Shown: positions 33,955 through 45,717 of the stretch, in pieces
How positions within the stretch are numbered: position 1 is the first letter of the stretch
Layout of the letters: the number at the start of each line of letters is the position of its first letter
Assembly: GCF_037042905.1 (NCBI RefSeq)
Contig: NC_087259.1
Coordinates: forward strand, 22,633,001 to 22,697,000
Direction: 5' to 3'
Length of the DNA stretch: 64,000 nt
Source of the DNA: Lytechinus pictus
Lineage: Eukaryota > Echinodermata > Echinoidea > Temnopleuroida > Toxopneustidae
The notes under the pieces: generated by a model
Told to the model about the DNA's origin: nothing
Database searches by the model: none
The model's input: the letters and a program-made list of their open reading frames with translations, nothing else
Position numbers and translations under genes: made by a program

Positions 33955-34485
33955 GTTATCGGGTAATCGGATAAATAATGAGATAGTTATGAGCATTTGA
34001 ATATTGTGATCACTGATGCTACGGAGATCCTCACGTTGGCAATGCGACAAAGATGTGTGATGTCACTTGTGAACAACTCTCCCCATTACTTTAGTATATA
34101 TTTCACTTAAATTGCCTCTTTTATCACATCTATCAGTAGATCATGTGTTATTTCTATATAGGAGGGTATTTAATAAAGATTTTTTTTTTTTAATACATAA
34201 TGGATAAAGAGTTTGTATCACCAAAAGAAAAAGTAAAAAGAGAATTTTTTGGGGTATTTTATAGTCCATCAAAGGGAAAGTTGTTCACACGTGACATCAC
34301 ACATCCTTGTCGCATTGCCAATAGGAGGATCTCCATAGCATTAGTGATTGCAATATTCAAATGCTCATAACTTTCTCATTATTTGTCCGATTTTTCTCAA
34401 ACTTTCTTTGTTCTTACTCTTTGATTTTTCTGTTTCGGCACAAGCCTATTTGTTCCAAAGGTTTCATTCCCCTTTAAAGGAGTAC
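33955..34485. mobile_element. Palindromic MITE, AAAGGGGAATGAAACC family, copy 1 (5' end replaced)
   Basis: Inverted arms around an AT-rich centre (AATAATGAGATAGTTATGAGC against GCTCATAACTTTCTCATTATT). The left terminus is lost into a GTC/ATC triplet tract at 33930-33958. The right terminus is GGTTTCATTCCCCTTTAAAG. Confidence 0.7.
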
Positions 34486-35408
34486 CTTGCTCCCTCGGAC
34501 CTACCAGCCGTATAATTTACTTTATTTTTTACCTTTTATTATTGTATCTTAATATTGACCTCATCATATCATGTTATATGTATTTGTATGTACTTTGTAT
34601 CTGTTATTTTATATACGGAAATAAAACAAACAAACAAAACAATCATCATTTTCTCCATCATCATTTTATTCAAATGAAATGTATATGCTACAAAAAGCAA
34701 TGTTAGAGTGCCAATTAGAACATACATCATGGTCGCACGGGCCTATTAACATCGGGAAGGCAACATATATTCATTCGAGCCAACCATTTTGCATTTTGAT
34801 ATGGCTGATCGACAAAGTTTATGAATATGATTGTCCATCTACTGATTCTATTTTTGGTAATTGATGAACTTTCTTTTCCCAAAATGGAAAGAAATTTCAC
34901 AGATTCTGGAACTATATTTTGACTGGCGGAAGGATAAGGGTTATTTTACTGTTTCGGGTGATGAATTTGATCCCTCAGGAGATTCCTATTTAAATGCCGA
35001 TGTATTTTTAAAATGAGCCTGTCGAGGGACCATTTTCTGGTCAGATTTGGATTTTCAGATAAATATCCTATCCACTGGAACATTTGACCCCCGAATTTCA
35101 TCCTTATTTTTATGATTTTTTAAAAGTACCAGTCTATGGGAAATGTTTTAGGCCTGTAATAATTGTCAGTTATCAATTCCAAGTAATGAATATGTAATAT
35201 GTAATACGTTATAAGTAATATGTTATACCTAATGAAGTAAATTAAGTTGCATCAGCTGAGAGAGGGCGGTATTGTACAATACGATGTAGAAGACTCTGAT
35301 ACGAGTGATGACAAAGGGCAAGTGCTCCCCCGTAAATATACAAGACTTGGATTCCTATTCGGATTAAAGTTATTCCGACTTTCCTCCGACAAAGATACTC
35401 CTGGTTCT
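34486..35408. other. Unannotated AT-rich stretch between two copies of one MITE
   Basis: No gene or array recognised. Confidence 0.4.
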
Positions 35409-36010
35409 TTAAAGGAGAATGAAACCTTTGAAACAGGATCGCTTGTGTGAAAAAAGAAAAATCAAAGAAACAGATCAACGAAAGTTTGAGAAAATCGGAC
35501 AAATAATGAGAAAGTTATGAGCATTTGAATATTGTGATCACTGATGCTATGGAGATCCTCACGTTGGCAATGCGACAAAGATGTGTGATGTCACCTGGGA
35601 ACAACTCTCCCCATTACTTTAGTATATATTTCACTTAAATTGCCTCTTTTATCACATCTATCAGTTGATCATGTGTTCTTTCTACTATAGGAGGGTATAT
35701 AATAAAGATTTTAAAAAAAATACATAATGGATAAAGAGTTTGTATCACCATAAGAAAAAGCAAAAAGATAAATTTTTGGGGTATTTTATAGTCCATCAAA
35801 GGGAAAGTTGTTCACACGTGACATCACACATCCTTGTCGCATTGCCAATAGGAGGATCTCCATAGCATAAGTGATTGCAATATTCAAATGCTCATAACTT
35901 TCTCATTATTTGTCCGATTTTTCTCAAACTTTCTTTGTTCTTATTCTTTGATTTTTCTGTTTCGGCACAAGCCTATTTGTTCCAAAGGTTTCATTCACCT
36001 TTAAAGGAGT
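35409..36010. mobile_element. Palindromic MITE, AAAGGGGAATGAAACC family, copy 2 (complete)
   Basis: Both termini are present (CTTTAAAGGAGAATGAAACC and GGTTTCATTCACCTTTAAAG). Over the shared region it is almost identical to copy 1, including the central TAATACATAATGGATAAAG segment. Confidence 0.8.
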
Positions 36011-36433
36011 ACCTTGCTCTTTCGGACCCTCGCCATCACGACCAGCCGGACGGGGTATATTGTCCGTACTAACATCTTTAAAGACTTGGTTTAAATGATT
36101 TATGATTAAATTAATCATAAAAGTTGAACGCTCAGTAATGTAGAAGGTCCATTAAACGCTTTACAACCACTGGTCTAGTATTACATCACATTTATGCTGG
36201 TATGATTATTTCCTTTTTACGTTGAGGTAGCGTAACAAATCTTTGGAAAGTCGACTGAAAAACATCTGTGATTTATTTCACCCTTTAAGTCATTCCCAAC
36301 TAGCCGGAATAGAAACATCGTAGGCTATTGTATAAATTAATATCCATACATTTTATGTTAGATAGTTAAAGATGTTTAAGAGAATACTGAATGCAACCAA
36401 TATATTATTGTAATAAATAGATTTAAAAAATGA

Positions 36434-36555
<122 letters not shown>

Positions 36556-36637
36556 AAGTAATGATAATAATAAATGTATAAGAAAGAAAACTGATAAATC
36601 AAAATAATAGGAAATGGTAAATGGTGGTGATTTTTAC

Positions 36638-36800
36638 CTGATTGCTAAGAAAGCATGCATGAATGCTTGTAAGCAAGCAGCCAGAGGACCGACGGCTTAA
36701 GGTCCTCTCCATGGGACCTGGTAATAAGAAAAATGCCTTACCAAGCACTAGCGCACCAAGTGGGAATCGAAACCCGGGTCACCTGAATCCGCACCCCCCC
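36638..36800 (-). mobile_element. SINE fragment with tRNA-like T-arm
   Basis: On the - strand: a T-arm-like GGGTTTCGATTCCCACTTGG, then GCGCTAGTGCTTGGTAAGGC, GAGAGGACCTTAAGCCGTCG and a 3' part with ATTCATGCATGCTTTC. The order tRNA-like head, body, tail is that of a tRNA-derived SINE. The 5' half of the tRNA part is missing. I recall similar SINEs from sea urchins but cannot verify it here. Confidence 0.55.
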
Positions 36801-36949
36801 CCCCGCCTCCTCGAAAAATATACTTTTCGGGGGCAGAGTGAATTTTGTAAATATTGTAACTTTACCTTCCACGGAAACCTGTTACCATGATATTTTGCCA
36901 TCATGTCAAAGTTACAATCGTTGTAACTATTTATGAAACGGGCCCTGGT

Positions 36950-37980
36950 CAAATTTGACGAATGACAAACTGATTTTATAGTGTAAGCGTGGCCAAGCCA
37001 ATTTATAACTAACTACATTCACGAGCTGACTCATTAAAGAACCATTTGGTTATTATAACTCCCACACTCTATCGACCTGTTTGCCAAGAAGATTAATGGG
37101 TTGAGGGATAGAATTAGAAACAAAAATATCACATCAGCGAAGCAAACAGAGCTGTTGAAATAATCAAATCTTCATGCAGCTTTTTATTCGTATGTGATTA
37201 TCGTTTGCACACCGACTAACAGCAACCATGAAACATTTTTTTTTCTATAAGGATCGTCTATAGTCGGGAAATATCAAATTAACCCGACGTCGAGGTCGAC
37301 CTACAGTGTATTGTCAAGCGGGCACTGGGCCGTGTTGGGCCTATTGTGAATGTTATTGGGGCAAAGCGAGCTAAGTCAGGATTTTGAATGGTTTTTCGTG
37401 GTTTTCTGCAGAATAAAGTACTAGTACTATAAAGCTTCTGCCCACACAAAAATGTGGGTTCTGTCACTGCTAGACTTGAATAATCATGAAACACTATATT
37501 CGTTGATACACCTATGCATAGAGAACAGTTGAACTTACTTCATGGAGGTGATTTGACAGTCTTTTAACACCCCCTGTACATAATGGATAGTCGAAAATGT
37601 ACACTAAATCGCGGCATTCGTCTTCGGTAAGTTATTTCCTTTCTACATCACCTTCTCATTAATCTTAATGATTTTATTTGTGAATATGTTTTTAACACTG
37701 AGGCATTTTTCGTTTCATGTTCGTTTCACCAGCAAAATAGTTGTATTTGTGTCAATAAATTCATTACTGTATTGTGTTATACCGATTACAAGTAATACCA
37801 TTTTATCATTTAGATTTGCGATGAGTTAATACATGGCAAGAATTCCATATGCACCCCCTAAAATTGAAAATAAGACATGAAGAAAATTTGGAATAATATA
37901 CCTAGCCCTAATAAAGAACATTATATGTATGTATGTATATTTATACATATATATATACTTGTAAATAATTAAGCATCAAC
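36950..37980. other. Unannotated stretch
   Basis: No gene or repeat recognised beyond short AT runs. Confidence 0.4.
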
Positions 37981-37989
37981 GCAAGACGT

Positions 37990-38060
37990 AGCTTCCATGT
38001 ATCTCTTTATTACAAGCTTTCGGCCAATGGGGCCTACATCAGGCCTATAATGCATTGAAA
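37990..38060 (-). mobile_element. Retroelement end with hammerhead-like core (Penelope-type?)
   Basis: On the - strand the segment CCTGATGTAGGCCCCATTGG then CCGAAAGCTTG has the hammerhead order CUGAUG, GGCC/GGCC stem, GAAA. One extra or changed base sits after CUGAUG, and stems I and III are not clear. Such ends are known in Penelope-like elements. The assignment is tentative. Confidence 0.35.
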
Positions 38061-38339
38061 CAAACAGAACAAACCATACAAATAAGGTCGAAATAACAAA
38101 GTAAATGTGTAACAAAGGGTACAGAACAGAAGGGTTACACTAAGATAACAAAAATAACAGAAATTAACAACAGAGGGGGTTGAGTACAGAACAGAAGGAT
38201 TATAGTAAGATAACAAAAAATAACAACAGAGGGGGTAATGACTTGAACGAGATGGTGGAATACAATAGGAACGATTGGGAAACTTAAGTGTGTGAAAGGA
38301 CAAGGTATTTACCGGCATTGAAATTAACTTGGGATTCTG

Positions 38340-38340
<1 letters not shown>

Positions 38341-38430
<90 letters not shown>

Positions 38431-38440
38431 TATATATATA
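38341..38440. repeat. TA microsatellite
   Basis: About 45 TA copies. A second array at 38519-38590 follows an 80-bp single-copy segment. Confidence 0.95.
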
Positions 38441-38517
38441 TATCATGTTATTTGTCCATTGTATACTGATATAATATGTCATATGTGACCAGCTATCCAA
38501 AAACCATCAATACTTTT

Positions 38518-38600
<83 letters not shown>

Positions 38601-39017
38601 TTATATTTATATATACGGTAGACTTGATATTCCACGTGTTGGAGTAATATTATGAGAAACAAGGTTGAAACTTTCATGCTTTAATCCAACAACATTTATT
38701 GAAGTCCAATATTATCCAGCACAATTATCCAACAAAATTATCCAACAATATTATCAAACAATTATCCAACAAAATTATCCAACAAATTAGTCCAATATTA
38801 TCCAACAAACTTTATTGAAGTCCAAATTTATTGTGGACTTCAATAAGTTTTGTTGGATTAAAGCATGATAGTTTCAACCTTGTTTCTCTTATATATATAT
38901 ATATATATATATATAATTGGTATATATTAATATATCATGTTATTTGTCCATTGTATACTGATATCATATTGCTATGTGACCAGCTATCCCAAAACCATCA
39001 ATACTTTTCTTATTTAC
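38441..39017. repeat. Duplicated 80-bp segment flanking an inverted repeat
   Basis: ATCATGTTATTTGTCCATTG...CATCAATACTTTTCTTA occurs at 38436-38521 and 38932-39012. Between them, about 60-bp arms (AACAAGGTTGAAACTTTCAT at 38659 and its inverse near 38868) enclose TTATCCAACAAAA units. Confidence 0.7.
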
Positions 39018-39604
39018 ATCATAGCGCTTGAAAAAGCACATCCTATCATTGCCTATATATGCTTTAATATGATATATAAAAGAGGAATTACTCTTTTACA
39101 TATGCTAATTTCCCAGTTTTTGCTTTTTAAAGACCAAAGTAATGTTTGGGCTATTTACAGCGAGCCTTCCCCGACTGCTTATTGGTTTGGGGTGGCAGGT
39201 CACATATTTCTATAATGCGAACGCACATTACCTGTTTAATATCTGTTATAGATTTTGTATGTATACAGCAGATTATATTAAAAAAATATTTACATTTCAA
39301 AATTAGGAATATAACACATAATAATTGCAAGAACAATACAAAACAGACCCGTTTACTACCGTTATGCGATATGCGCTACAAAAGGATCGGTGGCAAATAA
39401 ATTGATACCATGGCGATGCAGCGTTATATATTGGTGTTTTATATATTTTATATATATAAATATTTTATATTTTGAATTCTCTTTTTTTTTGTCACATCAT
39501 GGGCACTGACGAAGAGTGTGACTTTACCTTTCATTTTTGAGAGCTATGCTCCTTTTAAAATATACGATCTTATTTCCACGGCATTTACTAAACCTTTTGT
39601 GATT

Positions 39605-39608
<4 letters not shown>

Positions 39609-39692
<84 letters not shown>

Positions 39693-39731
39693 CATATATA
39701 TATATGTGTGGGTGTGTGTGTGTGTGTGTGT
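39609..39731. repeat. TA then TG microsatellite
   Basis: Long (TA)n with TACA variants, ending in (TG)n. Confidence 0.95.
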
Positions 39732-39828
39732 GAAATTGTACATGTACAACAGCTTTGGCAACTCTTTTATTTTAAATATTGTGAAAGAAATGGATGAAGT
39801 GGACTATGGTAGGCGTAGCTTAAATCAA

Positions 39829-40051
39829 GGTTCCCCAGAGCTATCTGCCCTTTGGAAAAATTGGTAATGCCGAAAACATTTCTCTGCCGGGAATCGGATC
39901 GGGGTCGCCCTAGCTACTAACCCGTCTCTGTGGTCTAGTGGTTAAGGGCCGGCGCGGCGTTCAAAGCTGGGGGCCCGGGCTCGATTCCCGGCAAAGACAT
40001 TTTTTGGGGGCATTACCAATTTTTCCAAAGGGCAGATAGCTCTGGGGAACC
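39829..40051. mobile_element. 223-bp palindromic element with tRNA-like core
   Basis: Arms of 43 bp (39829-39871 and 40009-40051) are perfectly complementary. They surround a full tRNA-like sequence (39924-39998) and, on the other strand, a tRNA 3'-end-like piece (39872-39910, TTCTCTGCCGGGAATCGG). The upstream flank ACATGTACAACAGCTTTGGC is shared with the copy near 45190-45560. Confidence 0.75.
39924..39998 (+). pseudogene. tRNA-like sequence, degenerate (copy 1)
   Basis: The acceptor pair GTCTCTG/CAAAGAC has one mismatch. The A box TGGTCTAGTGG is intact. The anticodon arm is disturbed by a GGCGCGG expansion before GTTCAAA. The B box reads GGGCTCGATTCCC, one change from consensus. Not expected to be a working tRNA. 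Confidence 0.6.
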
Positions 40052-40059
40052 TATATATA

Positions 40060-40086
40060 TATATAGGTTCATATTTCATGATTTAC

Positions 40087-40121
<35 letters not shown>
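40060..40121. repeat. TA microsatellites
   Basis: Short (TA)n at 40052-40065 and 40092-40121 next to the tRNA-like palindrome. Confidence 0.85.
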
Positions 40122-40124
<3 letters not shown>

Positions 40125-40905
40125 GTATAAGTATGTGCATGTTAGATGAAGTCGTATCATTTTGTTAATTCTGGATGTGTTCATGTTTGTGAATTCTACG
40201 CTGCATTGGCGTACAATTAGTTTTAATTGAAGGGAACTCCTTCCGGATGAGCAGCAAATATGGTAAAGAGCCTACCTGCAACTGTTGAAATACTCCTCCG
40301 ACCAGATGTACTTTGATTTATAATAACATTACTCTTGACAAATGTTCGAGTTTTTGTCCTTAAATAATTCACAGAAATTTAACAAACATATTATAGTGAC
40401 TGTGTGATATATCTGGATGGATGGATAGATAGTCTAATTTGATCATCTGGAAATGTGTGTCTTCTAAGGAACTGGATTACAAATAATAATAATGATAATA
40501 AAATACTTTCTCCTCAAGTCAAGATCACAACGATGTTAATAGGTACCGAATATAGTTTCATATTTGTTTTAACGTTTCGTAACGTTTATTTCACATTTTG
40601 CAAAAACGTTAATTATATTCATCTCGCAATACACATACAAATCGTTTGATTGATTTATTCAAATTTCAGGTACCTGTTGCATATTATTGATAATGTTTTA
40701 TCTTCAAAGTTAACTTTCCAGTGACATCTGTCAGTGGAAATTCAAGAAAGGATATTACTATTGTAATTCTTCTTTTGCGTAAAATACACATTTCCACTTA
40801 AAAGTCACTTTTAATTAACTTCCTGTAAAGAGTTAATGCTTCCATCAAGTGCTCAGCAGGGGGAATCAACAATTGCTCTTTTTTTTTTGGGGGGGGGGGT
40901 TCAAG
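40122..40905. other. Unannotated AT-rich stretch
   Basis: No gene recognised. A T8G10 run at 40880-40900. Confidence 0.4.
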
Positions 40906-40912
40906 AAATGTT

Positions 40913-41426
40913 ACACTCTAAATTTCAAGGATTTAAATTTAATCCAGATCGGCTGTGAGTAATGACCAGATGAATTTTGGATCTCAAAAGATTCATGTTC
41001 AAATCTATAAGCTTAATGTTTAAGTCCACATAGTTTAATCATAAATCTAATATTCGGCTGGTCATTATATACAGTTGATCTGGATTTGTTTTAAATTATT
41101 TGAATCTTAGGCCCGTATTCTGAAGTCAGGTTTAACTTAGACCATGATCTAACTCTGTGCTAAAATTATGGGAGTAAAAAAACTAAAAATTATTTTCATA
41201 TTGTATATTTCTTATATTTATTGTTTTGTTTCCTTTTGATTTTATATTGAAGAAAAATACCTCAATATACTTCAGTTATCATTCCCAGATAATTTGAGTT
41301 TCATTTTAGTTAATAAATTGGACGTGTATCGTTAGGGATTTCTTCCCCAACTGGCTCTCCATAGTTAAACCACAACTTTAAACCATGGTTTAATTTAAAT
41401 CCGACTTAAGAATACGGGCCTTAGAG
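40913..41426. mobile_element. Nested palindromic MITEs
   Basis: The outer ends TACACTCTAA and TTAGAGTGTA enclose an inner element 41109-41420 with ends GGCCCGTATTCTGAAGTC and ACTTAAGAATACGGGCC. Outer inner-arms (AATCCAGATCGGCTGTGAG, GGTCATTATATACAGTTGATC) also pair. Confidence 0.65.
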
Positions 41427-42267
41427 TGTAGGAACGTATTGTCATAGAAGTAAATATTTGACACGCTTTCCATATCCCCACATCAAATTGTCAGTAAATT
41501 GATACGCGTATGAAAGTCAATATTGACACATACTCGCCCACCAAATGATACTATATACGCGGAACGCTGTGTTTGATAATACTATGATCTGCAAAGCAAC
41601 ATAATATTGACTTTAAAATTATTTTCAAGGCCGTTTGATTGCAGATACTGTTTAATAATGTTAATAATGCATTCAACCATATCTTTTCAATAGAAATGAT
41701 TGAGCTTTGTTTAGAATAGAGCTTTCACGAGATATGCCTCTCCGCGAAAAGCATGCATATTTTATAAATCAACTAAGTAACATAAGCCTCAAGAACTAGT
41801 GGCGTAATAAGCCAAAAATAAGGGGCCAAACATATTATATGGGGCAAAGTTTCGAAAAAACAATGAGCGAGCAAAGCGAGCGAGAATTTTTTTAAACCAT
41901 TTTAACAAAAAATCTTTTTTTTTGTTATAGATTTTGAAACAATATTCCGGAAATAGTATATCTATCGTAACACTTTTCCCTTCCTCTTCTTTTTTCCCCT
42001 TCTTGTTCGTGAAGATTTTGGGGTCCATATTGCTCCCAAGCCCCCACCCCAATCTGTACGCCAGAGCCAAGTACCTAGCTAAACCTCGTATAACAGACAA
42101 CTGTATTACCCCTAGACCTCAAGTAGAGCAAATTTCGTCAGGACTCGGCGCAAACAAATATAAGACAAGCACATTAAGGAGAAAAAAAAAAAAAAAAAGT
42201 ACTCAACAATGGCTTCAAAATGACTTTTATATTCATTTTTGTTATCTTTTTTTTTGTCGTTTTCTAG

Positions 42268-43265
42268 ATAACAAGGGATCCGTAGAAGGCTGAACAAGCA
42301 TCGCTGAATTCTAACAGTTGTTAACCATTTGATGGTGTAATCATAGTGTTCAGAGATGCCTCCTGGTAAGGCCATCGACCCGTCATTATTGGGGTCCCAT
42401 CCCCCGCAGACCGAGCGCGTCCAACTCGTAAATGAGGGCGAGCAACGATCACGTCTTCTCACGGCCTATACATACACCGTAGAACAACTACTAGAAGAGC
42501 AGGAGCTACAAGACGAAAGGCGCGAAAAAAGAGGTTCAAGGGAAAAGAATGACGACGAAAATGTCAATAAGTACAGCTCAAACGATAACGAGGACGGTCA
42601 TGACGGTGGGTGCAGACGTTACCTTACAAAATGTATACAAAAGTGCAATGAAACATTGGCGCCTTACAAGCTGCTGTACATCTTCATCCGCGGGGGTGAG
42701 GCTTGCCTGACGATGTACGTATCTGTATACGCCCTTCAAGTTGGGGTTAACCCTCTCCAGTTAGCGTTCATCTACGCTCTACCCCGTTTCATCTCGAGTC
42801 TGTCAACCCCACTATGTGGCTACATCGCCGACAAGTTCCGCTGTCGGAAGGAAATGCTCCTCTTTGCCCTCTGTCTCTGGGTGTTATTCTCCCTCGCCGT
42901 CAACTTCGTCCCTGCTCCTCAACTCACCGGCTGCAACCTTGCAAGGAATCAATTCCAGGACACGATCGCGAGGTTGAACATCAGTGAAACAACGCACCAG
43001 TTCCCTGTTATGATGTCGGTGTCGATATCGTCCTCGACAGCGGACAAGGTACAATCCCAACTGGCGACGGGTTTGGTGCGGAACTACGGAGATCGCAATG
43101 CAGCGTGTATGATCCACGATAATGTAACGGCTATCACCGGCAAACCTTCTTGGTTGAGCATCCTCCACATAGTTAGCACACCGTGGACAGAAAAAACAGA
43201 AAAGTGTTACCCAGGGGGTAGGTTCTGGGGTGCTAACCATGTCCCAGGAGGAGTGGATGTAGATG
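42268..43265 (+). CDS. MFSD6-like gene, exon with 5' UTR end and codons 1-303
   Basis: A strong pyrimidine tract ending TTTCTAG at 42267 suggests this exon begins at 42268, with 88 nt of 5' UTR before the ATG at 42356, so at least one upstream non-coding exon is likely. Coding ends with GAT G before GTAAGT at 43266 (phase 1). It encodes the charged N-terminus, the first two predicted helices and most of the large loop with Cys and N-glycosylation sequons. Reading through the donor would add about 48 unrelated residues before a stop at 43408. Confidence 0.85.
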
Positions 43266-45129
43266 GTAAGTGTCATCAAGGTAATATTTGGTTAACATGC
43301 AATTTCTTTTTAATTGTATTTATTGTTCATCAACTTTTTATTTGTCTCTTCCACCCCTTCTCATCTTCCATCTTCCATTTTCCATTTCTTCTTTTCATTC
43401 TTATTTAAGATAACAAAAAAAGTTTTGCAAGGTAATTGGCATGTATATTGCAGAGTTACGGGATATTTTTGTTGGGTTAATTGGGGGGCTACCCCCTTCC
43501 CTCCCTCCCCTGGTTCCGTGGCCCCTACATTGCACCATTGATATTTTGTAAGATATCTCCACGTATTTCAATATTTCAATAGACCACACATTTCAGAAGT
43601 TCGGTTGAAGGCAAATGAACAACATCCATTTTCACTATAGCATTGTATTCCCACCCACTTTATTTCGTTATCGGTTGAAAGCTTTGCTGATTCCTTGAAA
43701 TTATTGATATGTTTAATGAGACCCGTTTCAGACAGTTCCAGTACCTAGTATTACATTATTGATATTGATATACTCAGTGGTGAATCCAGGCAGGAGCATA
43801 TCCCCCCCCCCCCCCCCTTGAGAGTTGAGAGGCACAAAACATGAAGGGGGATAATATGTCATGCATAAGCAAGTGAGGCCTTTTTTCTTCAAATGTTTCC
43901 TGCACAAAAAATGCATCCCTGTTTCGGAAATCCTGCATTTGCCGCTGTACAAATTGCCGGATCTCCCGAAGACCCTTCCACCCATATTTACATCAGTGAT
44001 TATCATAAAATATTACTTTAAGTTTTGAGTGTCTAGATTGCATACGTATTTGCCGGGTTTTTTTGTTTGTGTCCCACTCAGTCCTTGAAAGAGTATAGTA
44101 GACACAAACGCACAATGAATGAATAAGAATGCTCACAAACAGATATAAATGGGACTGAGAAAGACCTAATAGTTTGATGACCTATAAGACTTCGAGGGTA
44201 TCACCCCCTCCACTAACAAAAAAATTGTTTTTTTTTAAATAAGAGGTGAAATTACCGCATGTTGCAATCGGTATTATTATTTTATGTGGGGGATATTCAA
44301 ATGCAATACTTCAAATGCAATTTGAGAGCGTTCCAAATGTTTCGGTTTAATCCTTACCTTCATAAAGATTGGCCGAATAATCACTCATTCTCCATGTTCT
44401 CTAATCTTTGAAGTGTATTCAAAGTGGAAAATATCCAGTGGCATTCGCAGAGGATTCTGCACTCTCTATACATTTGTTACATTCTAAAAGTGTTCAAACA
44501 ACATTCAAACCATACTCGGTATTATTGAATAATACGTATACTTGGAAATTATAGGGTAGCAATAATCACCAAGGAGGAGTCATGTTAATTTTAAAGACGT
44601 CCCTGCTCTCTAAAACTTCTTCCATGATTATATCAAAATTTTGCATTTCAGCTTTACAATTCTGATCGATTTCTACCGCTTATAAATGAGCGTGACAGAC
44701 CCTTAAGGTGGAAAAATTGGCGTCCAAAACTTCCTCCTTTTCTGTATCGACCATGATCGATCCAGTATAATTTACATGTAAACATGCTAGTTTGCTCATC
44801 AAACGTTGAATGTGTGTGTTTATACCGACAACTCAACTCAAAAGGCGAGATCCGTCAAGTTTGTGGATCCACTTGACTATAGGATTATGAATTCGACATG
44901 CTTATTATTAGTAGTAATTAAGAAGTGTTTCAGAAGGGACTAGTATGGTGCAGGGGGGGGGGGGGCAGTGGGCTGGAATGTTTATGTTTGCAAAAAAGAA
45001 ATTGTGCTATGTACCCCCCCCCCCTTTTGTTATAAGAATTGTCTGCTTTTTGTACCTTTTTTTGTTCCTTTTCTTTTCATTATTTTTTATGGTCAAATTC
45101 ATCGGTTCTGTTTGAAAATTTCTTTATAA

Positions 45130-45162
<33 letters not shown>

Positions 45163-45243
45163 GTTATATATATGTGTATATATATATATATATATGTATG
45201 TGTAAAGTTATACATGTACAACAGCTTTGGCAACTCTTTTATT

Positions 45244-45342
<99 letters not shown>

Positions 45343-45639
45343 TGAAAGAAATGGATGAAGAGAACAATGGTAGGCGTAGCTTAAATCAATGTTCCCCAGA
45401 GCTATCTACCCTTTGGAAAAATTGGTGATGCCGAAAAAATGTCTCTGCCGGGAATCGAATTACCCGAGCCCCCAGCTTTGAACGCCGGTGCCTTAACCAC
45501 TAGACCACAGAGACGGGTTAGTGGCTAGGGCGACCCCGATCCGATTGACCGTCAGATAGACAGATTTTCGACACTACCAATTATAATTTCCTTTGTCGGG
45601 TGAAGGTGGGTTTTGAACAATGACAAGCCGCCAACTTCT

Positions 45640-45717
<78 letters not shown>

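Noticed and set aside
39505-39545. CTGACGA as a hammerhead core
   Set aside because: No GAAA strand or stem II follows at a suitable distance.
43266-43408. Extension of MFSD6-like exon 1 by 48 residues
   Set aside because: A strong GTAAGT donor is used in the consistent seven-exon model; the extension is Phe/Ser-rich intron.
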